Numbered from the stretch's first letter, positions 1 to 5,897 are shown. The stretch: DNA of 6,195 bases from an uncultured Collinsella sp. (GCA_900552425.1 URZR01000108.1:1-6195), one strand, 5' to 3'. A program made the numbers and translations. The notes: a model not told the origin generated them from the letters alone.

Positions 1-1
1 T

Positions 2-487
2 GCGGCACGGGCATCCCTCGCCGCGCTGGTGCTCGAGGGGGTCCCGGGCGCGCGCCTCAGCTGCGTGGACCTGTCGCCGAGGATGGCCGAGGCGGCCCGC
101 GCGCGCCTGGGAGAGCGGGCCGACGTCCTGCTCTGCGACGCCGAGCGCCTGCCCTTCCGCGACGGCTCGTTCGACGCCGCGTGGTGCAACGACTCCTTCC
201 ACCACTACCCGGACCCCGAGCGCGCGGCATTCCAGGCGTGGCGCGTGCTCGCGCCCGGCGGCACCTTTATCATCGGTGACGCGTGGCAGCCGGCACCGGC
301 CCGCGCGATTATGAACGCATGGATGCCGCATTCGCGCGAGGGGGACGTCCGCATCTACTCCGAGGCCGAGATGTGCCGCATCCTCGGCACATGGTTCAGC
401 GACGTGTCCTGGCGCCGCGTGGGCCAGACCGCCTGCGTCGCCGTCGCGCGCAAGGGTGAATCTGAATCAGCCCGACGGCTTGTTTGA
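2..487 (+). CDS. Class I SAM-dependent methyltransferase, 5'-truncated by the window and probably frameshifted
   Basis: This is the C-terminal part, about 160 residues, of a Rossmann-fold methyltransferase of the UbiE/Methyltransf_11 type, which moves a methyl group from S-adenosylmethionine to an unidentified small molecule. Visible in order are LSCVDLS, whose Asp normally binds the SAM ribose; LLCDAERLPF, whose Asp contacts the adenine; FDAAWCNDSFHHYPDP (motif IV region); and VLAPGGTFIIGDAW. The reading frame is open from base 2; a GTG at 29 is an internal start only by chance, because family members begin well upstream. The glycine motif Cys-Gly-Thr-Gly is encoded at 1-12 in another frame. 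Dropping one base near 13 joins it to SLAALVLEG with family-like spacing, so this copy may be broken or misread. The gene ends in TGA and a terminator follows 52 bases later. The family call is secure; the substrate is unknown. Confidence 0.8.
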   Translation, partial: AARASLAALVLEGVPGARLSCVDLSPRMAEAARARLGERADVLLCDAERLPFRDGSFDAAWCNDSFHHYPDPERAAFQAWRVLAPGGTFIIGDAWQPAPARAIMNAWMPHSREGDVRIYSEAEMCRILGTWFSDVSWRRVGQTACVAVARKGESESARRLV

Positions 488-539
488 CAAGTGGTCCCTT
501 CCATAACGGAGTCAGGCAGAATAACCTTTGGGTTTTATA

Positions 540-575
540 AGGCGGGGTCGCGCAAGCGGTTCCGCCTAGTTTTTA
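540..575 (+). terminator. Intrinsic terminator after the methyltransferase gene
   Basis: An 8-bp stem (540-547 with 560-567, the two inner pairs G-T wobbles) is stacked on a CGC/GCG stem (549-551 with 556-558) closed by a GCAA tetraloop. It is followed by AG and then five T residues at 570-574. Position and polarity fit the end of the methyltransferase transcript. On the minus strand the same hairpin is followed by TTATAAAA, so weak use as the end of the opposing 654-1046 remnant is possible. Confidence 0.75.
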
Positions 576-653
576 TCAAGATGAAGAAGGTGCGACTCGG
601 CGCTATCCACTGTCTACTGAGGATTGGTTGCAACTCATCCGTTTTACCTCTTG

Positions 654-1046
654 TCAGCTGGTTAGCCCCATGGCCTCCTCGCCAATGAGTAGCGCAGCAT
701 ATAGAGGTACGCTCTTGATTCCCTCGTCCATTCCATAGCTCTTCTCAGTCACGCGAATGACGCGCGGGCAGTTATATTTGTCTGCAAACTTTTTAGCGCT
801 TGGACTTGGGACGCGTTTGCCAGATTTGACCACGATGGGAGCGACGCCGTTGGGGAATTTGAGAACAAACTCGACCTCCTGGACGCTCTGCATGCCCCAG
901 TAGTATGGCTTTGCGCCGGTGGATGCTAGCTGCTGCATGACGTAGTTCTCCGCCATGCCCCCGCGAAAGCGCGCGCTGCGGTGGTCTTTGCCGTCGAAGT
1001 CGCTGGGAGATGCATCGTTTCGAGAAAAAATCTCCCAATACGGAGA
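654..1046 (-). pseudogene. C-terminal remnant of a DUF4143-type ATP-binding protein
   Basis: The readable stretch is about 130 residues after an in-frame stop at 1047-1049. It runs through RFRGGMAENYVMQQL, then PYYWGMQSVQEVEFVLKF, then VVKSGKRV with SAKKFADKY, and ends in SVPLYAALLIGEEA. This order (alanine-glutamate-asparagine helix, YYW, E-x-E-F, V-K-S-G, LPLY-like end) is the nuclease-fold C-terminal DUF4143 domain found in AAA-type ATP-binding proteins usually of about 400 residues or more. The N-terminal ATPase with its Walker motifs is absent; upstream lie the stop and, further up, the exporter operon's terminator. The Met at 956 is internal to the domain and I see no ribosome binding site for it, so this is best read as a decayed or truncated gene. 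The end of the domain is intact. Translation as a short product of 100 residues from 956 cannot be excluded. Confidence 0.7.
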
Positions 1047-1099
1047 TTATTTCTGGAATCACGCTTAAGGCCAGAGGCTCTGTTCGCCATGGCTAATAA

Positions 1100-1144
1100 A
1101 AGAACCCCGCAGGCGGCTGGTGCAAGCCATCCTGCGGGGTTCTT
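1100..1144 (-). terminator. Strong intrinsic terminator of the exporter operon
   Basis: A perfect 14-bp stem (1100-1113 with 1131-1144) built on AGAACCCCGCAGG encloses a 17-nt loop with its own short GGCT/AGCC stem. Read on the minus strand, the hairpin is followed directly by TTTTATTA, a proper U-tract for transcripts arriving from the ABC gene that stops at 1277. On the plus strand the hairpin is followed by TTC only, so it is mainly a minus-strand terminator. It also insulates the operon from the DUF4143 remnant downstream. Confidence 0.88.
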
Positions 1145-1251
1145 CAATCAAGGTATCGACCAAAGCGCTTCGAGAAGAAAAGACGCTTTGCGGCGTCGAG
1201 GTCCCCGGCGATGTTCCCGAAAAGCTCCGCGAAGCGCGCGTACGGGAACAT
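1144..1251 (-). CDS. Possible 35-residue small ORF or gene tail, unrecognised
   Basis: An ATG at 1251 opens a 35-codon frame starting MFPYARFAELFGNIAGD and ending KRFGRYLD. The stop (1144-1146) touches the foot of the terminator hairpin, as is usual for a real gene end. Third positions are G/C-rich and the product would be basic and aromatic-rich. Against it, I see no clear ribosome binding site, and a large inverted repeat (1198-1264) lies inside the frame, which would itself constrain the sequence. It could be the surviving tail of an older gene. I do not recognise the family and assign no function. Confidence 0.15.
   Translation of the reverse strand: MFPYARFAELFGNIAGDLDAAKRLFFSKRFGRYLD
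1172..1197 (-). terminator. Weak terminator-like hairpin in the 3' untranslated region
   Basis: On the minus strand GACGC (1197-1193) pairs with GCGTC (1186-1182) around a six-base loop and is followed by TTTTCTTCTC. The stem is only 5 bp, so on its own it would be a weak terminator. It sits between the large hairpin at 1198-1264 and the strong terminator at 1100-1144. Confidence 0.35.
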
Positions 1252-1264
1252 CGGTCGGGGCCTC
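1198..1264. repeat. Large imperfect inverted repeat (hairpin) just after the exporter operon's last stop
   Basis: Two 22-nt arms (1198-1219 and 1243-1264) are complementary at 18 of 22 positions, with a perfect inner run GATGTTCCCG/CGGGAACATC and a perfect outer GAGG/CCTC. The loop is 23 nt. On the minus strand it begins 12 bases after the stop codon of the 1277-3091 gene, so it would form in the 3' untranslated part of the operon mRNA. No T-run follows directly, so mRNA stabilisation is at least as likely as termination. The role is inferred. Confidence 0.6.
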
Positions 1265-1276
1265 GCGCCCAGGCGC

Positions 1277-3091
1277 CTACTCCAGCTCGAACGCTCCCGT
1301 GTAGAGCTGATAGTAGTACCCCTTCTTAGCGATGAGCTCATCATGGTTACCGCGCTCGATCACGCGTCCGTGGTCAAGGCAGATGATGACGTCGGAGTTG
1401 CGGACCGTGGACAGGCGGTGCGCGATGACAAAGCTTGTACGGCCTTGCATCAGCGCATCCATGGCGCGCTGAATGAGCTCCTCGGTGCGGGTGTCCACGT
1501 TGGAAGTCGCCTCGTCTAGAATCAGCGCCGGGCGGTCGGCCAAAATGGCACGGGCGATGGTCACGAGCTGGCGCTGACCCTGCGACAGGTTAGTGCCCTC
1601 CTCGTTGATCATAAAGTCGTAGCCACCGGCGAGCGTATGGATAAAGTGGTCGCAGCGTGCGGCGCGTGCGGCGGCCTCGACCTCGGCGTCGGTCGCATCG
1701 GGGCGTCCGTAGCGGATGTTCTCGCGGATGGTGCCGTTAAACAGCCAGGTGTCCTGCAGCACCATGGCAAACTCGCCGCGCAGCGCCGCGCGGTCCCAGT
1801 CGCGCACGTCGACGCCTTCGACGCGCAGCGAACCGCCGTCCACGTCGTAAAAGCGCTGCAGCAGCTTAATGAGCGTGGTCTTGCCGGCGCCGGTGGGGCC
1901 GACGATGGCAATGGTTTGGCCGGGCTGCGCCTCGCAGCTAAAGTCGTGGATGATGGTCTTGTCGGGCGTGTAGCCAAACTTGACATGGTCGAACTCCACG
2001 TGGCCGGGGCGCTTCTCGGGAATCTGGGCGTCGGCCTTCTGCTCCTCCTCGGGCGCGGCGAGGAACTCAAAGACGCGCTCGGTGGCAGCGGCCATCGACT
2101 GCATCGTATTGCTCACGTTGCCCAGTTGCTGTACGGGTTGCGTAAAGTTGCGAACGTACTGGATAAAGCTCTGGATGTCGCCGGGCGTGGCATTGCCGGT
2201 CAACGCGAGCTGTGCGCCCACCACGACGACGCCCACATAGCCCATGTTGCCCACCAGGCTCATAAGCGGCATCATCAGGCCCGACAGGAACTGCGAACGC
2301 CAGCCGCTAATAAAGAGTCGGTCGTTTTGACGGTCGAACTCCTCGATCGAGGCCTCGGCGCGGTCGAACACCTGAATGACGTTCTGGCCGGCAAAGTCCT
2401 CCTCGATAATGCCGTTGACGGCGCCCAGAACCTGCTGTTGCTCGCGGAAGTACGGCTGCGAGAAGTGAATCATCACGACCAGGATTATCGCGGCGGCCGG
2501 CAGCGTGAGCACGGTGACGCCGGTGAGCGGCAGGCTGATCGACAACATCATGACGAGCACGCCGATAATCTGCGTGACGGACGTAATAAGCTGCGTCACG
2601 CTCTGGTTGAGCGACTGGCCGAGCGTATCGACGTCGTTGGTGATGCGGCTCAGCACGTCACCGTAGCTGACTTTGTCGAAATATTTCAGCGGCAGGCGAT
2701 TGATTTTCTGGCTGATCGCCTCACGCAGCTGCTGTGCCGTGCGTTGCGTGACGTTGGCCATCAGCCAGCTTTGCAGGTAGCTCAGCAGCGCGTACCCGAC
2801 GTACAGCGCGACGAGCAGCCATGCGATGCGCGACACCGCGTCCATATCGATCGAATTCATGACGGGCTTGCCGTGCACCATGGCCGGCAGACCCTTCGTG
2901 ATCTCGTTGGTCATGTCCTTGAGCTTGTCCGGGCCGACGATCTGGCAGACGGTGCCGGCCGCGCCCAGGATGAGCGCGATGATGATGACGGGAAGATAGT
3001 TGCGGCAGTAGTTCACGAGTTTGCCCATGACTTTGCCGAAATCATGGGGCTCTTCGACGGCACGCCTGCCGCCCATTGGTCCTCTTGGCAT
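1277..3091 (-). CDS. ABC exporter half-transporter, catalytically competent subunit of a heterodimer
   Basis: This 604-residue ABC half-transporter has an N-terminal membrane domain (six predicted helices at about 32-53, 89-110, 165-184, 188-209, 270-297 and a weak one near 305-325) and a C-terminal ATPase domain. Motifs seen are A-loop Tyr374, Walker A GPTGAGKT (398-405), Q-loop Gln446, signature LSQGQ (502-506), Walker B LILDE with catalytic Glu527, the D-loop after it, and switch His558. Only the signature departs from the usual LSGGQ. This pairs with the defects of the 3305-5176 product: in TM287/288- and BmrCD-type exporters the degenerate site uses this subunit's signature, while the working site uses this subunit's Walker motifs and the partner's signature. 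The probable role is ATP-driven export of drugs or other amphipathic compounds across the cytoplasmic membrane; the substrate is unknown. The start follows a strong AAGGAG, and the N terminus MPRGPMGG is common in such exporters. It is last in the operon, 213 bp after its partner. Confidence 0.9.
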   Translation of the reverse strand: MPRGPMGGRRAVEEPHDFGKVMGKLVNYCRNYLPVIIIALILGAAGTVCQIVGPDKLKDMTNEITKGLPAMVHGKPVMNSIDMDAVSRIAWLLVALYVGYALLSYLQSWLMANVTQRTAQQLREAISQKINRLPLKYFDKVSYGDVLSRITNDVDTLGQSLNQSVTQLITSVTQIIGVLVMMLSISLPLTGVTVLTLPAAAIILVVMIHFSQPYFREQQQVLGAVNGIIEEDFAGQNVIQVFDRAEASIEEFDRQNDRLFISGWRSQFLSGLMMPLMSLVGNMGYVGVVVVGAQLALTGNATPGDIQSFIQYVRNFTQPVQQLGNVSNTMQSMAAATERVFEFLAAPEEEQKADAQIPEKRPGHVEFDHVKFGYTPDKTIIHDFSCEAQPGQTIAIVGPTGAGKTTLIKLLQRFYDVDGGSLRVEGVDVRDWDRAALRGEFAMVLQDTWLFNGTIRENIRYGRPDATDAEVEAAARAARCDHFIHTLAGGYDFMINEEGTNLSQGQRQLVTIARAILADRPALILDEATSNVDTRTEELIQRAMDALMQGRTSFVIAHRLSTVRNSDVIICLDHGRVIERGNHDELIAKKGYYYQLYTGAFELE

Positions 3092-3099
3092 TTGTTTTA

Positions 3100-3105
3100 C
3101 TCCTT
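3100..3105 (-). promoter_or_regulatory. Ribosome binding site of the 1277-3091 exporter gene
   Basis: AAGGAG on the minus strand lies 8 bases before the ATG at 3091. It is a near-perfect Shine-Dalgarno sequence and fixes the start codon. The gene therefore has its own efficient translation start despite the long spacer behind its partner. Confidence 0.75.
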
Positions 3106-3120
3106 AAAAGTCCGTATTGA

Positions 3121-3290
3121 CCTCCCTCTGATGAAGGAGGTGGCGCGAAGCGCCGGAGGGAGAGAAGCCGTACGCGACTACCCCTCAGTCAGCTGTGCTG
3201 TTTTATTCGCTCGCTTATCAGCTCGTCTTCGCCTGGGAACAGCCCACTGGGCTGTTCCCTTTACGGCTCAGCCCCTGACATGGGGAGCTA
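3121..3290. repeat. Hairpin-rich, repeat-like element between the two exporter genes
   Basis: The 213-bp spacer contains several nested inverted repeats. CTCCCTC (3122-3128) pairs with GAGGGAG (3156-3162), enclosing GGCGC-GAA-GCGCC (3142-3154); CCTCC at 3121-3125 can alternatively pair with GGAGG at 3136-3140. A perfect 11-bp stem with a 3-nt loop lies at 3235-3259 (GGGAACAGCCC arm), and CCCC/GGGG arms at 3272-3285. The phrases CCCCTCAGTCAGC and GGGGAGCT resemble interspersed palindromic repeats I associate with gut actinobacterial and clostridial genomes; this is memory, not a search result. I see no gene, no target duplication and no transposase. Translationally coupled half-transporters usually sit within a few bases of each other, so this looks inserted. 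Confidence 0.55.
3235..3259. terminator. Perfect 11-bp hairpin downstream of the first exporter gene
   Basis: Arms 3235-3245 and 3249-3259 are exactly complementary with the loop ACT. On the minus strand, 45 bases past the stop at 3305, it lacks a following T-run, so it should not terminate well there; on the plus strand CCCTTTACGG follows, also weak. It could attenuate or stabilise the mRNA between the two exporter subunits and set their ratio. That role is inferred. Confidence 0.35.
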
Positions 3291-3304
3291 CCGCTGCTGC
3301 CCCC

Positions 3305-5176
3305 CTATGCCGTAAGCTCCGACTGGCTGAGCTGGGATTCGGCGATCTGGCGGTATACGTCGCAGTTGTCGAGCAGTTCCTTGTGCGTGCCCTGACCCAC
3401 GACCTTGCCGTCGTCGAGCACGACGATGCGGTCGGCGTTCATGATGGTGCCGATGCGCTGGGCCACGATGAGCTTGGTGGAATCCTTGGCCTCGCGGGCG
3501 AGCGCGTCGCGCACTTCGCGGTCGGTCTTGAAGTCGAGCGCGGAGAACGAGTCGTCGAAAATCAGGATTTCCGGGTGACGGTACACCGCGCGCGCAATCG
3601 ACAGGCGCTGCTTCTGGCCGCCGGACACGTTCGATCCGCCTTGGGCGATCGCGGCGGAATACCCGCCGTCCATGCGCTCCACGAATTCGCTGGCCTGGGC
3701 CACGCCGACCGCGGCCTTGATGCGATTCAGCTGCTCGGCCGGCATATCGGCACCTTCCGCAGCCTTGCCAGCGGCGATCAACGCGGCCTCGCGCTTGCGC
3801 CCGGCCGGAGTGGAGGTGTCCGCCATCTCGACGTCCGCCGATTCGCCCGGCTGATCGCCGTAGCTCACGTTGGAGGCCACGGTGCCCTTGAACAGCACGG
3901 ACTGCTGCGGCACGTAGCCGATCTTGTCGCGCAGGGCCTTCAGGTCGTAGTCGCGCACGTCCACGCCGTCGACCAACACCTGGCCTTGGCTGGTGTCATA
4001 GAAGCGCGGCACGAGATTGATAAGAGACGACTTGCCGGAGCCGGTGGAGCCGATGAACGCCACCGTCTGGCCCTGCTCGGCGGTGAAGTTGATGCCTTCC
4101 AGCATCGCCTCGCGCGAATCCGGGTAGGTGAAGCTGACGTTGCGGAATTCCACGGTGCCCCTCTGGCCGGTTTTGGCCACGTCGGCGGCGGTTTTGGTGC
4201 CGTTCTCGACGATCGGCTCGGTGTCGAGTACCTCCATGATGCGCTGCGCGGACACGTCGGCGCGCGGCCAGAGCACGAACACCATGCTCATGAGCAGGAA
4301 GCTCATGATGACCTGCACGGAGTAGTTGGAGAACACCACCATGTTGGAGAACACGGTGAGCTTGTCCTTGAGCCCGGCGGCATCGATCAGGTAGGTACCG
4401 ATCCAGTAGACGGCAAGCATCAGACCGTTCATGATGGTGTTCATCAGCGGCATCATGAACGCCATGACGCGGTTGGTGAACAGCTGGGTGTCGGTGAGGT
4501 CCTTGTTGGCCTTGGTGAATTTGGCTTCCTGGTAGTCCTCGGCGTTGTAGGCGCGCACCACACGCAGGCCGGTGAGGTTCTCGCGCGCCACGAGGTTGAT
4601 GTTGTCGGTCAGGGCCTGCATGGCCTTGAATTTCGGCATGACCATGGCCATCATGATGACGATGGCCGCCAGCAGAATCACTACGGCGATTCCGGTGGCG
4701 AGCGTCCATTCGAAGCCTTCGCCGGCGATCTTGCACACGGCCCATACTGCCATAATCGGCGATTTGACGATGAGCTGCAGACCCATGGTGATGAACATCT
4801 GCACCTGCGTGACGTCGTTGGTGGAGCGGGTGATGAGGCTGGCGGTGGAGAACTTGCTCATTTCGGCCGGGCCGAAGGACTCGACCTTGCGGAATTCGAG
4901 CGAGCGCAGACGCTGGGTGAACGAGGCCGCCACGCGCGCAGCGATGTAGCCGGTGATGATGGCACACGCCGCGGATCCGAGCGAGATGAGCAGCATCTTG
5001 CCGCCGGCAATCCAAATGTCCTTCATGTGGCTGCCCGGCGTTTCGACCAGCGTGGTGATGTCTGACATATAGTCGGGCAGTTTCAGGTCGAAGTAGACCT
5101 GCCCGACGATGGTCACCAGAGCGATGAGCATCTGACCGATCTCCGCTTTGGAGAGGTATTTCATGATGCGAAGCAT
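3305..5176 (-). CDS. ABC exporter half-transporter, degenerate-site subunit of a heterodimer
   Basis: This 623-residue half-transporter has predicted membrane helices at about 13-30, 57-84, 127-147, 158-180, 240-263 and 278-303, then an ATPase domain. Motifs seen are A-loop Tyr351, Walker A GSTGSGKS (376-383), Q-loop near 424-425, signature VSGGQ (517-521), Walker B ILIFDD with Asp542 where the catalytic Glu belongs, and AQR with Gln573 where the switch His belongs. Both substitutions are those of the non-hydrolysing subunit in heterodimeric exporters such as TM287 and BmrC. Its good signature completes the working site of the 1277-3091 partner. Walker A to signature spans about 141 residues against 104 in the partner; the extra stretch (about 441-490) is rich in Ala, Glu, Asp and Lys and sits in the helical subdomain. 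The ATG at 5176 follows AAGGGG. The gene lies 186 bp after marR and is probably regulated by it. The substrate is unknown; multidrug export is the usual guess. Confidence 0.9.
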   Translation of the reverse strand: MLRIMKYLSKAEIGQMLIALVTIVGQVYFDLKLPDYMSDITTLVETPGSHMKDIWIAGGKMLLISLGSAACAIITGYIAARVAASFTQRLRSLEFRKVESFGPAEMSKFSTASLITRSTNDVTQVQMFITMGLQLIVKSPIMAVWAVCKIAGEGFEWTLATGIAVVILLAAIVIMMAMVMPKFKAMQALTDNINLVARENLTGLRVVRAYNAEDYQEAKFTKANKDLTDTQLFTNRVMAFMMPLMNTIMNGLMLAVYWIGTYLIDAAGLKDKLTVFSNMVVFSNYSVQVIMSFLLMSMVFVLWPRADVSAQRIMEVLDTEPIVENGTKTAADVAKTGQRGTVEFRNVSFTYPDSREAMLEGINFTAEQGQTVAFIGSTGSGKSSLINLVPRFYDTSQGQVLVDGVDVRDYDLKALRDKIGYVPQQSVLFKGTVASNVSYGDQPGESADVEMADTSTPAGRKREAALIAAGKAAEGADMPAEQLNRIKAAVGVAQASEFVERMDGGYSAAIAQGGSNVSGGQKQRLSIARAVYRHPEILIFDDSFSALDFKTDREVRDALAREAKDSTKLIVAQRIGTIMNADRIVVLDDGKVVGQGTHKELLDNCDVYRQIAESQLSQSELTA

Positions 5177-5182
5177 TGGTTT

Positions 5183-5188
5183 CCCCTT
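5183..5188 (-). promoter_or_regulatory. Ribosome binding site of the first exporter gene
   Basis: AAGGGG on the minus strand lies six bases before the ATG at 5176. It supports that start rather than the in-frame ATG a few codons later (ATG of MKYLSK). Confidence 0.6.
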
Positions 5189-5260
5189 GTGTTGGTTGGG
5201 TTGGTTATTGGTTATTGACGATTGGTTCTTAAGTTGGCTGGGTTATCGGCGATTATCGGT
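5189..5260 (-). promoter_or_regulatory. G-poor repetitive mRNA leader of the exporter genes
   Basis: On the minus strand this leader carries four AACCAA units (plus-strand TTGGTT at 5192, 5201, 5208 and 5222), a tandem AATAACC pair (5203-5216) and two CCGATAA units ten bases apart (5243-5259). It lacks G runs and should be largely unstructured. It lies between the candidate operator (5273-5312) and the ribosome binding site, so it is presumably transcribed. No riboswitch fold or uORF is evident. Confidence 0.35.
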
Positions 5261-5272
5261 TCACGATGTCTT

Positions 5273-5312
5273 AATAGTTTCTATTGTTTGATTACTTACA
5301 CTGTGAGATATT
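5273..5312 (-). promoter_or_regulatory. Candidate MarR operator upstream of the exporter genes (copy A)
   Basis: Read on the minus strand this 40-mer starts AATATCTCAC and ends AGAAACTATT. It matches copy B (5940-5979, plus strand) at 31 of 40 positions without a gap, with all ten bases identical at both ends. The end nearest the exporter gene contains the palindrome AATAG-TTT-CTATT (plus strand 5273-5285). It lies about 97 bases before the exporter start and 50 bases after the marR stop, where an exporter promoter would be expected. No good -35/-10 pair is visible. Binding by the MarR protein encoded next door is inferred. Confidence 0.55.
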
Positions 5313-5362
5313 ACGCGCACTTCTGCATGTTCGCTGTGAGCGTCCTCAATTAGCCTTGCCGA

Positions 5363-5884
5363 TTAGTTCTCCGCGCGCTTAGCTGCCATGTGTTCAGCCA
5401 CGCGCTTGCCCCGCTCCACGAATGCCTCACGCACCTGTTCAGCAGTCGGCCGAGGCTGTCCCGGATGGCAAATCGACATATATGTGGTGAACTCAGACAC
5501 CAGGTCAACGAATTCGCGCGTGCGCCGCTCCCCCATTTGCGAGAAAATCCAGCAAATTGCGGAACGCATTTCCTCTCTCATCCGATGAGACTGCTCGCGC
5601 CCGGAATCAGTGAGATTCACGCGAATAATGCGCCGATCCTTGGAATCAATGTCACGCGTGACCCAGCCTTTCTTCTCCAGAGACGACAGCACAGTGGAGA
5701 TGCGGCCGGAACTGGCCTGCAGCGCCGACGCCAATTGCGATGGCGTTTGCGTCCCCTTCATGGACAGCTCCCGGAGCACGAACTGCTCACCATGGGCTCC
5801 ACGAGTGAATTCCCTCTGCATTGTCGAACGATTGCCCCACACGCTGGCATACAGTTCACTAACTGCTTCCTGCTCAAATCCCAT
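5363..5884 (-). CDS. MarR-family winged-helix transcriptional regulator
   Basis: This 173-residue product is of typical MarR length. After an N-terminal dimerisation helix, residues about 30-95 form the winged helix: LRELSMKGTQTPSQLASAL, the recognition helix SSGRISTVLSSLEKKGWV (about 59-75), and the wing RDIDSKDRRIIRVNLT, which holds the family-conserved D-x-x-D-x-R-R pattern. The C-terminal helices (about 96-170) close the dimer. Such proteins usually repress their own gene and an adjacent exporter and let go on binding a phenolic or other amphipathic ligand; the ligand here is unknown. I chose the ATG at 5884 because GGATGG lies seven bases upstream. The frame is open to an ATG at 5965, but that codon lies inside the candidate operator and would add a Cys/Arg-rich tail unlike the family; starts at 5899 or 5905 remain possible. 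The gene heads the cassette and is followed by the exporter pair. Confidence 0.88.
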   Translation of the reverse strand: MGFEQEAVSELYASVWGNRSTMQREFTRGAHGEQFVLRELSMKGTQTPSQLASALQASSGRISTVLSSLEKKGWVTRDIDSKDRRIIRVNLTDSGREQSHRMREEMRSAICWIFSQMGERRTREFVDLVSEFTTYMSICHPGQPRPTAEQVREAFVERGKRVAEHMAAKRAEN

Positions 5885-5891
5885 AAGAGCA

Positions 5892-5897
5892 CCATCC
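5892..5897 (-). promoter_or_regulatory. Probable ribosome binding site deciding the marR start
   Basis: GGATGG on the minus strand lies seven bases before the ATG at 5884 and differs by one base from GGAGG-type sites. The other in-frame ATGs (5899, 5905, 5965) have no comparable site, which favours the shorter 173-residue protein. The match is imperfect, so the choice is moderate. Confidence 0.4.

Noticed and set aside
491..688. A 65-codon plus-strand frame after the methyltransferase
   Set aside because: It runs straight through the intrinsic terminator at 540-575 and overlaps the DUF4143 end on the opposite strand. There is no ribosome binding site.
793..1062. An 89-codon minus-strand frame starting MIPEIISVLGDFF
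   Set aside because: Only its first 15 or so residues look protein-like. The rest is the DUF4143 remnant in the wrong frame. A frameshift linking the two was considered but could not be supported.
981..1329. Plus-strand frames of 107 and 69 codons around the operon terminator
   Set aside because: They cross the perfect terminator hairpin and have Arg/Ser/Pro-rich translations typical of GC-rich noncoding frames.
3121..3290. A CRISPR array or insertion sequence in the spacer
   Set aside because: There are no regularly spaced direct repeats, no transposase frame and no visible target-site duplication. The structure is a series of different palindromes.
3996..5015. A 339-codon minus-strand frame inside the first exporter gene
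   Set aside because: It is the exporter gene read in another frame, with a His/Arg-rich translation, no recognisable motif and no ribosome binding site.
1637..5065. A plus-strand open frame of 1142 codons antisense to both exporter genes
   Set aside because: It is a shadow of two GC-rich minus-strand genes. It runs through the spacer, its product is His/Asp/Val/Gly-rich low-complexity sequence with no domain, and the minus strand carries complete ABC motif sets.
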